Assembly (NCBI GenBank): GCA_938084885.1
Contig: CALKGG010000126.1
Span: 1-33,774, forward strand
Reading direction: 5' to 3'
Length of the DNA: 33,774 nt
Source of the DNA: an uncultured Acidimicrobiales bacterium
GTDB lineage: Bacteria > Actinomycetota > Acidimicrobiia > Acidimicrobiales > SHLQ01
Below, one piece after another: positions 23,799 through 30,782 of this stretch. The notes under the pieces are model-generated. The model ran no database searches. It saw only the letters and a program-made list of their open reading frames with translations, and was not told the origin of the DNA. A program made the position numbers and the translations under genes. How positions within the stretch are numbered: the first letter of the stretch is position 1; each line of letters begins with the position of its first letter.

Positions 23799-25244
23799 CT
23801 ACCAGTTGCGGGCGAGCTCGACGAGGGTGCGAACGCCGTAACCAGTCCCACCCTTACGGGTCTCCACATCTTCCCCATCGGTCCATGCAGGACCAGCAAT
23901 ATCGAGGTGCACCCACGGAATTGCGTCCCCGACAAACTCTTGGAGGATGAGCCCAGCAGTCAACGCGCCTCCGCCCATTGGCTTGCCGATGTTCTTCATA
24001 TCGGCAATCGGCGAATCCATCTGGCTCTTGTAGTCGGCCGGAAGCGGCAGGCGCCACACCCGCTCCCCCGCGTCGCCAGCAGCGCCAGCGACCTTCTCGG
24101 CGAAGGCGTCGTCATTGCTCATCAACCCCGCGATCTTTGGACCAAGAGCGGCCACGCACGCACCCGTGAGCGTGGCAAGATCGACGATCGCGTCCGGCTT
24201 GGCCTCGCTTGCAAGACTGAGCGCGTCGGCGAGCACAAGGCGCCCTTCGGCGTCGGTGTTAAGAACCTCGATGGTCTTGCCGTTGCGAATCGTCAGAACA
24301 TCACCGGGGCGGGTGGCGTCGCCGCCGAGCATGTTGTCAGTCATTGGGACATAGGCCCGAACACGGACGGGAACGTTCGCTGCCTTTAGCGCACTCATCG
24401 CGCCAACGACTGCAGCGGCTCCGCCCATGTCGCACTTCATGGTCATCATGCCCGTGCCGCTCTTGATCGACAGGCCACCAGCATCGAAGGTAATGCCCTT
24501 GCCAACAAACGCAATCGTCGCTTTTGGTTTCGCAGGCGACCAGGTGAGCTCGACGAAACGAGGGTGGTTCGTCGAGCCGCGGTTCACCCCCAACAGGCCT
24601 CCGAGCTTTGCCTTCTTGATCGCAGCGAGGTCCATCACTTTGCATTGCAATCCCGATGCCTTGGCCATTGCAGCCGTGCGTTTCGCGAACTCAGCTGGGG
24701 TCAAGGTACCTCCCGGCTCGTTGACGAAATCGCGTGCCATCATTTGGCCTGCTGCAATCGCTTGACCAACAGCAATTCCGTCTTTGACAGCCTTGGCGGT
24801 CGAACCGGCAATGGTCACTTTCTTCAAGTCGTGTCGAGGTGCTTTGCTCTTGTACGCACCGCCCAGGTAGCGGCCGAGCTCGAGACCCTCCGCGAGGCAC
24901 TGCGCAGCTAGGCCAGGGTTCAAACCGTTGAACACCGATGTTGCGTCGGTTAGCAACGTTGTTGCGATCGCCTTTTGTCGACGCGATGCCTTCGCAAGGC
25001 TCGCACCAGCGCGGCGCAGCGATTGTTCGGTGAACTCCGAAGAGTCACCAAGACCAACGACGGCAACGAGGCCGTTTGCCCCCTCGACAATCATGGTCTT
25101 TCCAAGCTTGCCGTCGAATCCACGAGCGTCGAGCACGGCGCTTGGAAGATCGTCGGGGCGGTCGAGGTTGCTGAATACACCTCTACCTACAAGCAATGCT
25201 GCAGCGGGGGCGGAACGGGCGGTCGTGATCGTCAAAGCCATCAT
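23799..25244 (-). CDS. pepA: Leucyl aminopeptidase (M17)
   Basis: A 481-residue M17 aminopeptidase. The N-terminal macro-like domain is weakly conserved as usual. The catalytic domain has VGKGITFDAGGLSIKSG, with the Lys and Asp metal ligands, MKCDMGGAAAV, and NTDAEGRLVLADAL, the family signature that binds the second zinc. MDSPIADMKN, and GGALTAGLILQEFVG near the C-terminus, are also typical. It removes N-terminal residues from peptides in the cytoplasm as a hexamer with two metals per subunit. Two ATGs occur at 25244 and 25241. TAGTCT ends exactly six bases before the second, which may be the true first codon. The gene diverges from ung. Confidence 0.95.
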   Translation of the reverse strand: MMALTITTARSAPAAALLVGRGVFSNLDRPDDLPSAVLDARGFDGKLGKTMIVEGANGLVAVVGLGDSSEFTEQSLRRAGASLAKASRRQKAIATTLLTDATSVFNGLNPGLAAQCLAEGLELGRYLGGAYKSKAPRHDLKKVTIAGSTAKAVKDGIAVGQAIAAGQMMARDFVNEPGGTLTPAEFAKRTAAMAKASGLQCKVMDLAAIKKAKLGGLLGVNRGSTNHPRFVELTWSPAKPKATIAFVGKGITFDAGGLSIKSGTGMMTMKCDMGGAAAVVGAMSALKAANVPVRVRAYVPMTDNMLGGDATRPGDVLTIRNGKTIEVLNTDAEGRLVLADALSLASEAKPDAIVDLATLTGACVAALGPKIAGLMSNDDAFAEKVAGAAGDAGERVWRLPLPADYKSQMDSPIADMKNIGKPMGGGALTAGLILQEFVGDAIPWVHLDIAGPAWTDGEDVETRKGGTGYGVRTLVELARNW

Positions 25245-25247
25245 CTG

Positions 25248-25253
25248 AGACTA
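25248..25253 (-). promoter_or_regulatory. Putative -10 element of pepA (leaderless)
   Basis: TAGTCT with six bases to ATG 25241 (three to ATG 25244). It is identical to the hexamers of lpdA and rmlA, and it favours the second ATG as the start. Confidence 0.5.
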
Positions 25254-25292
25254 TCGCTGCAATCCGGTTGGCCTTGGCATCTCCGCCTCCTC

Positions 25293-25298
25293 TACGTT
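25293..25298 (+). promoter_or_regulatory. Putative -10 element of ung (leaderless)
   Basis: TACGTT followed by seven bases and GTG 25306, in the 61-base gap between ung and divergent pepA. Confidence 0.45.
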
Positions 25299-25305
25299 TC
25301 GGTAC

Positions 25306-25968
25306 GTGGCTACTCGAACCGATTGGAATCCGATCCTCCGAGCCGAATTCGAACGGCCCTACTGGTCTGAGCTGCAGACGTTCCTGCGTGCCGAACGACA
25401 ACAACACACGGTGTATCCGCCCCAAGACGAGGTGTTTCGGGCACTCCACCTCTGTTCGTACGCCGAGACCAAGGTGGTCATCTTGGGCCAAGATCCGTAC
25501 CACGGACCGGGGCAGGCCAATGGCCTGGCGTTCTCGGTGGCGGCGGGCGAGCGCATCCCGCCGAGCTTGCAAAACATTCACAAAGAACTCGAAAGCGACC
25601 TCGGCTTCACCCGTCCGAGCCACGGCCTACTCGAACCATGGGCCCGACAGGGCGTCTTGTTGTTGAACGCCACGCTCACGGTGCGAGCCCGCAGCGCCGC
25701 GTCACATCAGAAACAAGGTTGGGAAACCTTTACCGATGAGGTTCTACGAGCGGTAATGAACAAGCCCGAGCGGGTCGTCTTTGTGCTTTGGGGAGCAAGC
25801 GCCCGCAAGAAACGCGAACTCGTCGATACGGCTCGCCATACGGTGATCGAGTCACCGCACCCATCACCTCTTTCGGCGCACCGTGGCTTCTTTGGAAGTA
25901 AGCCCTTCTCCCAAACCAACAACGCCCTCATCGCTGCTGGCCAAGCCCCGATCGATTGGGCGTTGTAG
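25306..25968 (+). CDS. ung: Uracil-DNA glycosylase, family 1
   Basis: A 220-residue family-1 UDG. VVILGQDPYHGPGQANGLAFSV contains the catalytic Asp63 in GQDPYHG, LLLNATLTVRA is the uracil-recognition segment, and HPSPLSAHRGFFG is the DNA-intercalating loop with the catalytic His. It excises uracil from DNA at the start of base excision repair. The start is GTG 25306, seven bases after TACGTT. The last 105 bases overlap, on the opposite strand, the 3' end of the EamA transporter gene. The Ung C-terminus there (FSQTNNALIAAGQAPIDWAL) is canonical, so this end is real. Confidence 0.96.
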   Translation: MATRTDWNPILRAEFERPYWSELQTFLRAERQQHTVYPPQDEVFRALHLCSYAETKVVILGQDPYHGPGQANGLAFSVAAGERIPPSLQNIHKELESDLGFTRPSHGLLEPWARQGVLLLNATLTVRARSAASHQKQGWETFTDEVLRAVMNKPERVVFVLWGASARKKRELVDTARHTVIESPHPSPLSAHRGFFGSKPFSQTNNALIAAGQAPIDWAL

Positions 25969-26922
25969 CTCGTCCCGACTCGACGACAGCTCGTCGATCA
26001 CGACCAGCACCAACGCCAACCAGATCCAGGCGAACCCACCGAGACGACCAGCACTGACCTCTTCACCAAGCACCTGCCAGCCGACAAGAAACTGCAAGGT
26101 TGGATTGATGTATTGCATGAGGCCAACAACCGACAACGACACCCGGCGTGCCGCCGAAGCAAACGCCAGCAGCGGCACCGCGGTCACGACGCCGGTGAGC
26201 GCAATGAACACGATCGTCATCGCCGATCCGTCACCAAGCACCGACTCACCCGACCCTGCCCGAACAGCCAACACAATGATGGCGATCGGAGCCAAGATTG
26301 CCGTCTCAAAGGTGAGCCCCGAGACGGCATCCCAAGGGCCTTCTTTACGGAGCAGCCCATAGAGCGCAAACGTGACAGCGACCAAGATTGCGACCCATGG
26401 CAACCCGCCCACAACAACAACGGTCCAGATGATGCCGACCGCAGAAACCGCGAGCGCCACAACTTGCAGGCGGCGAAGCCGCTCGCCGAGCAGCCCAACA
26501 CCGAGCCCGACGGAGAGAATCGGCATGAGGAAGTATCCCAACGCAGCTTCGACGGCCTGCCCGTTGCTCACCGCCCAAAGGAACAACGCCCAATTCGCTC
26601 CGATCGCGAGCGCAGCGCCAGCCCCATACAGCAGCTGCTTCGAGCCAATCTTCGATCGGAGGCTCCCCGCGTCGAACAACGAGAACGCTATCCCGCTGGC
26701 CACGAGGCGCTTGCGAAATATCCTGACGCCGATAATCAGGTAGAGGAACGCAAAGACCACTCGGAATGACAACTGATCGACGGGGTTGACCGAGCCGAGT
26801 TGACTCCAAAAAATCGCCGACGACCCCCACCACACGTACGCGAAGCTCACCTGCACTACGGCTCGGCGATCTCCAACCGTTCGAGCGTCTAGCACTGTGC
26901 TCGCCTTGGAACCGCTACCCAT
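25864..26922 (-). CDS. EamA/RarD-type membrane transporter
   Basis: A 352-residue protein with about ten hydrophobic helices from residue 25 to 310. VSFAYVWWGSSAIFWSQLGSV and VDQLSFRVVFAFLYL near the start, GANWALFLWAVSNGQAVEAALGYFLMPILSVGLG in the middle (given here as landmarks at about 105-140), and VVGLMQYINPTLQFLVG match RarD-type members of the drug/metabolite superfamily. Substrates of RarD are poorly known. ATG 26922 is taken because it overlaps the upstream stop by eight bases; the longer frame to 26994 lies in the zincin gene. The C-terminal 35 codons are charged, do not look like a helix, and overlap ung antisense, so the tail may be a late extension from loss of an earlier stop. 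Confidence 0.85.
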   Translation of the reverse strand: MGSGSKASTVLDARTVGDRRAVVQVSFAYVWWGSSAIFWSQLGSVNPVDQLSFRVVFAFLYLIIGVRIFRKRLVASGIAFSLFDAGSLRSKIGSKQLLYGAGAALAIGANWALFLWAVSNGQAVEAALGYFLMPILSVGLGVGLLGERLRRLQVVALAVSAVGIIWTVVVVGGLPWVAILVAVTFALYGLLRKEGPWDAVSGLTFETAILAPIAIIVLAVRAGSGESVLGDGSAMTIVFIALTGVVTAVPLLAFASAARRVSLSVVGLMQYINPTLQFLVGWQVLGEEVSAGRLGGFAWIWLALVLVVIDELSSSRDELQRPIDRGLASSDEGVVGLGEGLTSKEATVRRKR

Positions 26923-27601
26923 TGTTAGCTGGTCCACCCGGATCGAGGCCCAGTTCCTCGGCGGTCCGACATTGCCTCGATCCCCACCGGGCACAAATCT
27001 CGGTGACCTGCGACAGTGTTTCCTCGAAGATCTCCAGCTCGTCGGGGAAACAGTGATACTCGCCGCCAGGATCCCGCGGGTCGGTCAGTCGAGTCCCGGC
27101 ATCGACGGCGGCACACTCCGCCCACGCCTCGGTACCGAGGCCATTCTTGCGGGCAGGGTCCGTCGGCTCCCACAGCGCAAAGTCGACTAGATGACCCATC
27201 TCATGATCCATGAGCTCATCGAGCCGATCCTGCGTCCATGGACGAAAGTCGATTTGGATGATGCCGTCGGGTGGGTTGTTCGTGACGAACGCGCCCACAC
27301 GCCCATCGTCGATCGGCACCACTCGAATCTCGCTGACAAGGAATCCGAAGGGCGACTCGTTCACCCGGCTCCACGCTGCTGCTTCGATATCGGCGGGTTC
27401 GCGAATATCGGGGTTGGTGATGACTGCATCGACCAACGCAAACGCCCCACCGAGCGCCATCGCCGCCGCCACAAAAAGACCGAGCAGACGCGTACCGCCA
27501 GGGAGTCGACGGCTACGCGGCGCAAGCGGCTCACGACGCGGTGGCCCAAAGAACTCACGATATTGCTCATTGGTGAACTCGACCTGCTCGTGGTCGGTCA
27601 C
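26915..27601 (-). CDS. Membrane-anchored zincin-like protein (HExxH), unknown family
   Basis: A 228-residue protein with a 38-residue basic cytoplasmic part, one transmembrane helix (about 39-61) and an extracellular domain. MDHEMGHLVDF places HExxH at residues 133-137, and TEAWAECAAV supplies Glu158 or Glu162 as a possible third metal ligand about 25 residues on, as in gluzincin-type folds. Cys163, Cys184 and two later cysteines may form disulfides. IQIDFRPWTQDRLDELMDHEMG has the strand-helix order usual before a zincin motif (landmark, about 115-136). I do not recognise the family, and activity is inferred from the motif only. The ATG overlaps the stop of the LigD-type gene (ATGA), and the end overlaps the EamA gene, so all three are co-transcribed. 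Confidence 0.8.
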   Translation of the reverse strand: MTDHEQVEFTNEQYREFFGPPRREPLAPRSRRLPGGTRLLGLFVAAAMALGGAFALVDAVITNPDIREPADIEAAAWSRVNESPFGFLVSEIRVVPIDDGRVGAFVTNNPPDGIIQIDFRPWTQDRLDELMDHEMGHLVDFALWEPTDPARKNGLGTEAWAECAAVDAGTRLTDPRDPGGEYHCFPDELEIFEETLSQVTEICARWGSRQCRTAEELGLDPGGPANNG

Positions 27602-28518
27602 CTCGGGTTCGCCTGCTTGGCGCCAGGAAGGACCTGTTCGAGGGTTGCCACCGGCGCAAAGATATCGCCGAGCGCATCAATGCGCTCGATCACGTCGGCC
27701 GCCTCAAACGAAAGATATTCGCCGTCGGCGCAATCGCTCACTTCGTCCCAGCTAATCGGCGTCGACACCGTCGGGACGTCTCGTCCCCGCAACGAATATG
27801 GAGCGATGGTCGTCTTATGTCGACTGTTTTGGCTCCAGTCAATGAATATTTTCCCCGGGCGCACGGCCTTGGCCATGTTCGACGTGACGAATTCGGGCTG
27901 CTGCTTCTCCAACAGCTGGGCGACGGCCAGCGCAAACTCTTGGGCGTGCTGGTGGGTATGGGCAGTATTGAGCGGCACGTAGAGCTGCAACCCTTTCGAG
28001 CCCGAATTCTTCCCGAACGCTTCAAGGCCGACCGACGCCAAAATCGTACGAATCGACAAGGCGACCTGCGCGCACTCGACGATCGTTGCCGGCTCACCCG
28101 GGTCGAGATCGAATACCAGGATCGTTGGTGAGTCAATATCGTCGCAGCGGGCCATAGGACTGTGAATCTCAAGCGCTGCAAGATTCGCCGCCCACGCGAG
28201 GGATGCAACTTCGTTGAGCATTGGATAGTCAATGCCCTTGCCCTTATCACCGGGGCCACGGCAGGTAGATATCCACTCGGGACGATGACCTGGAGCCCGC
28301 TTGTTGAAGAACGGCTCCGCAGCAACACCATCGGGCCAACGCTTGAAGGTGAGTCCACGATCGGCAATATGGGTGAGCATGACCGGAGCGACCGTCACGT
28401 AGTACTCGATCACTTGGGCTTTAGTGAACCCGCAGGCGGGATACAGCACCTTGTCGAGGTTGGTGACCTTCAGGGTGCGGCCAGCCACCTCGGAGATCAG
28501 TGGCTTCGAGACCGGCAT
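27598..28518 (-). CDS. Stand-alone LigD-type NHEJ polymerase (primase-polymerase)
   Basis: A 306-residue protein equal to the polymerase (PolDom) part of LigD, without ligase or phosphoesterase domains. LTNLDKVLYP-like VTNLDKVLYPACGFTK at the start, WISTCRGPGDKGKGIDYPM, LVFDLDPGEP with the two catalytic aspartates, SGSKGLQLYVPL, and KIFIDWSQN with the third acidic residue are all present. PolDom adds ribonucleotides at broken DNA ends during non-homologous end joining and works with Ku, encoded 57 bases upstream. TAAGCT stands six bases before the ATG. The ATP-dependent ligase is not in the window and must lie elsewhere if the pathway is complete. Confidence 0.93.
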   Translation of the reverse strand: MPVSKPLISEVAGRTLKVTNLDKVLYPACGFTKAQVIEYYVTVAPVMLTHIADRGLTFKRWPDGVAAEPFFNKRAPGHRPEWISTCRGPGDKGKGIDYPMLNEVASLAWAANLAALEIHSPMARCDDIDSPTILVFDLDPGEPATIVECAQVALSIRTILASVGLEAFGKNSGSKGLQLYVPLNTAHTHQHAQEFALAVAQLLEKQQPEFVTSNMAKAVRPGKIFIDWSQNSRHKTTIAPYSLRGRDVPTVSTPISWDEVSDCADGEYLSFEAADVIERIDALGDIFAPVATLEQVLPGAKQANPR

Positions 28519-28524
28519 TGGGCC

Positions 28525-28530
28525 AGCTTA
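28525..28530 (-). promoter_or_regulatory. Putative -10 element of the LigD-type gene (leaderless)
   Basis: TAAGCT followed by six bases and ATG 28518, within the 57-base gap after ku. It suggests the polymerase-zincin-transporter unit can be transcribed apart from ku. Confidence 0.5.
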
Positions 28531-28575
28531 GAAGACCCGGTCCTTGCACGAGCGGCCAGGTCATGATCGGGCGCG

Positions 28576-29577
28576 CTATGAAGCTTTCTTCACCGTCTTC
28601 TTCGCCGCTGTCTTCTTTCTTGCAGAGGTCGCCTTTTTCGCAGAGGTCGCCTTTTTTGCAGAGGTCTTCTTCTTTGCCGGGGCCTTCTTGGGCGAACCCT
28701 TCTTCTTGGCGACGCTCGTGGACTTCGTCGCCGTCTTTTCTGCCGGATCCTCTTGATCTGCGTCGGCCTTGGCCGTTGGATGCCGGGATCGAGCCGTCTT
28801 GGCTTCGGCGACGCTCGCTTCGAGTGCAGCCATCAAGTCGACGACCGAACCAATCTCCTCATTGGCCGGAGCTGGCATCAGTACTTCTTCACCGGTGGCC
28901 TTGCGATCGATGAGTTCGAGCACGGCTTCGCGGTAGGTGTCAGTGAACTTTTCCGGTGCAAAATCTGCTTCGAGATTCCCAATGAGCTGGCGAGCCATGT
29001 CGAGCTCCCGTTCGGTGACCTCGACCTCGTCGAGCCCCTCGAAGAGTTCAACCGCCGATGGAGCAACGACCTCGTCGGCATAGACCATGGTCGAGAGCAA
29101 GAGGCGGCCATCGGCTGGACGGAGTGCCGCAATGTACTGCTTCGATCGCATCACAAAGCGAGCAATTCCTACCTTGCCAGACTCTTCCATTGCAGTAACG
29201 AGAAGCTTGTAGGGCTTCTGGGTATCCGCGCTCGGTGCCAAGTAGTACGCAGCGTCATAGAAGACCGGGTCGATATCGACGAGGTCGACAAACTCCTCGA
29301 GCTCGATCGTCTTTGCCGACGCTGGGTCAAGGGCATCGAGTTCTTCAGGAGTCACCGTGACGTACTCGCCCGTTGGCAGCTCGTACCCTTTGACGATGTC
29401 TTTGTATTCGACTTCTTCGCCGGTTGCTTCGCTGACGCGTTTTTGACGGATTCGAGCGCCGGTCTCGGCTTCGATCTGGTTAAACCGGACCGACTTTCGA
29501 GAGACCGCGCTGAAGAGCTTCACCGGGATGCTTACAAGGCCAAAGCTGACCGAACCAGACCAAATCGGGCGTGCCAT
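28576..29577 (-). CDS. ku: Ku homodimeric DNA end-binding protein with lysine-rich tail
   Basis: A 333-residue bacterial Ku. MARPIWSGSVSFGLVSIPVKL is the canonical N-terminus and fixes the start at ATG 29577, although the frame is open to 29607. The Ku core (to about residue 240) has VSRKSVRFNQ, YDAAYYLAPS and LVVTAMEESGKVGIARFVMRSKQY in family order (landmarks only). The last 60 residues are histone-H1-like, rich in Lys, Ala, Ser and Thr, with a KKATSA repeat encoded by three 18-bp units. Similar tails in mycobacterial and streptomycete Ku bind DNA and aid threading onto ends. It recruits LigD-type enzymes in NHEJ. GATACT, one base off TANNNT, ends six bases before the ATG. Confidence 0.95.
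   Translation of the reverse strand: MARPIWSGSVSFGLVSIPVKLFSAVSRKSVRFNQIEAETGARIRQKRVSEATGEEVEYKDIVKGYELPTGEYVTVTPEELDALDPASAKTIELEEFVDLVDIDPVFYDAAYYLAPSADTQKPYKLLVTAMEESGKVGIARFVMRSKQYIAALRPADGRLLLSTMVYADEVVAPSAVELFEGLDEVEVTERELDMARQLIGNLEADFAPEKFTDTYREAVLELIDRKATGEEVLMPAPANEEIGSVVDLMAALEASVAEAKTARSRHPTAKADADQEDPAEKTATKSTSVAKKKGSPKKAPAKKKTSAKKATSAKKATSARKKTAAKKTVKKAS
28622..28675. repeat. 18-bp tandem repeat in the Ku tail, three units
   Basis: Units begin at 28622, 28640 and 28658, each starting GCAGAGGTC. The first two differ at one base, and the third diverges in its second half. In the ku frame they encode repeated KKATSA/KKTSA blocks. The unit length is a multiple of three, so copy-number change would only alter tail length. 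Confidence 0.8.
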
Positions 29578-29583
29578 AGCTCC

Positions 29584-29589
29584 AGTATC
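29584..29589 (-). promoter_or_regulatory. Weak candidate -10 element of ku
   Basis: GATACT ends six bases before ATG 29577. It departs from TANNNT at the first base, so it is only suggestive. Confidence 0.3.
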
Positions 29590-29648
29590 GTCCAAATCAG
29601 CCGCCACTGTTAGTTGATTGTGTCTTCACGTGTTCGCGAGGAGACCGG

Positions 29649-29654
29649 TAGCCT
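29649..29654 (+). promoter_or_regulatory. Putative -10 element of the membrane-protein gene (leaderless)
   Basis: TAGCCT followed by seven bases and GTG 29662. It favours that GTG over the earlier in-frame TTG at 29614, which has no such element at the right distance. Confidence 0.4.
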
Positions 29655-29661
29655 CGGTTCA

Positions 29662-30516
29662 GTGATTGAGCTCGACGCCGCCACCGTCATGATCCAGTGG
29701 GCTGCAGGTGGACTCTTTTTCCTTTGGATCACCACTCGACGACGCGAAGTCGGACTCGGGTATGGATGGCTTCAGCGCATCACGTTCATGATCTTTGGGG
29801 GTATTGCCCTCGTCATTGCCTTCTACACCGAGTGGTCACCAATCCGAGATATTGCCACCGGTGGAATGATCCTTGCGGCTGGCTATGCGCTGTGGGTCAG
29901 CTATGCCCGACGATCAGCGGGAGTAAAGGGCCAGCGCGAGGTCATCGAACGTCGATCTGTCCGAGTGGCAAAGATGACCGGTATCGACAAGGCCGAAGAA
30001 CGATTCGACAAGTTGGCGCCGGAGTTCCCGCCGTACCTCGACCTCATTGCTCCCATCTTCGGCATGGTTGCAGTGATCGCGGGCGGGTTCGACGCCACGG
30101 GTTCGGCGTTTCTTGGTGTCTCTCGCACGCTGGTAGGTGCGTTTTTCCTCGGTTCAGTGAGCGACGCGATGCTGCTTGGGCATTGGTACCTCGTCCAGCC
30201 TGGGTTGCCTCGGGCGCCACTTAACGAGCTCGTGAAATGGACGACGGCTCTCTGGCCCTTCGAACTGATCGTGCTGTTGCTTCCGACAGGCATGTGGTCG
30301 GTGCTCAACGGCACGATCGATGATGGTTTCGCTGGCCAACTCGGATGGTTCTGGGTGGCCTCATCAGTTGCGACCATTATCTTGCTCGGGCTGACGATCG
30401 TCATCATGAAGGGCAAGGAATACTCGGCGGTCATGGCCGCAACTGGCATGTTGTACCTCGCAATCCTGATGGCGTTCAGCATGGATCTCGTCGCACGCGC
30501 AACCCTTCGGGTTTGA
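29662..30516 (+). CDS. Polytopic membrane protein of unknown function
   Basis: A 284-residue protein with about eight hydrophobic helices: roughly 10-28, 40-58, 65-82, 130-148, 155-172, 195-212, 228-248 and 258-278. A charged cytoplasmic loop (KGQREVIERRSVRVAKM, about 88-105) follows helix 3. LGHWYLVQPGLPRAPLNEL in the middle is a striking conserved-looking block with His and Trp near a helix end. I do not recognise the family. The start is uncertain: TTG 29614, GTG 29662 and ATG 29689 share the frame, and I prefer GTG 29662, seven bases after TAGCCT and just before the first helix. The gene diverges from ku and converges on lipBA across the inverted-repeat element. Confidence 0.8.
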   Translation: MIELDAATVMIQWAAGGLFFLWITTRRREVGLGYGWLQRITFMIFGGIALVIAFYTEWSPIRDIATGGMILAAGYALWVSYARRSAGVKGQREVIERRSVRVAKMTGIDKAEERFDKLAPEFPPYLDLIAPIFGMVAVIAGGFDATGSAFLGVSRTLVGAFFLGSVSDAMLLGHWYLVQPGLPRAPLNELVKWTTALWPFELIVLLLPTGMWSVLNGTIDDGFAGQLGWFWVASSVATIILLGLTIVIMKGKEYSAVMAATGMLYLAILMAFSMDLVARATLRV

Positions 30517-30545
30517 GCCGCCAGCAACTCCCCAGACCACCCCTT

Positions 30546-30782
30546 GGGGTCAGGTCTCATTCATAACCTCGCCGCCGATGGGGTCAGGTCTCATCTTTCA
30601 CTTCGCACCGAAGAATTCCTTGAAATACCAGTGATTCCACTCTCAACTCGCCGTTGTCCAACACAAAGGAAACGCCTGCGCCGGGAGGCAGATACGACCG
30701 ATTTCAGCGGGTTTCAGCATCGAACCGTTATCGATGAGACCTGACCCCTCAGGAATTGGGGTTATGAATGAGACCTGACCCC
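30546..30782. mobile_element. 237-bp inverted-repeat element (MITE- or REP-like)
   Basis: Perfect 23-bp inverted repeats bound the element: 30546-30568 and its exact complement at 30760-30782. The outer repeats begin GGGGTCAGGTCTCAT. A second, inner pair of the same core lies at 30580-30594 and 30734-30748. The roughly 140 bases between the inner repeats hold no full gene; a 30-odd-codon minus-strand frame ending VKDET is interrupted upstream. GGGGTCAGGTCT-type motifs are, as I recall, often found scattered near IS200/REP-associated transposases, so a non-autonomous element is the best reading. The right repeat supplies the stop codon of lipBA. It could also fold as a large bidirectional terminator between the two convergent genes. 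Confidence 0.7.

Noticed and set aside
28600..28760. Short repeats resembling a CRISPR array
   Set aside because: Repeats are directly adjacent, in frame and encode the Lys/Ala tail of Ku; there are no spacers.
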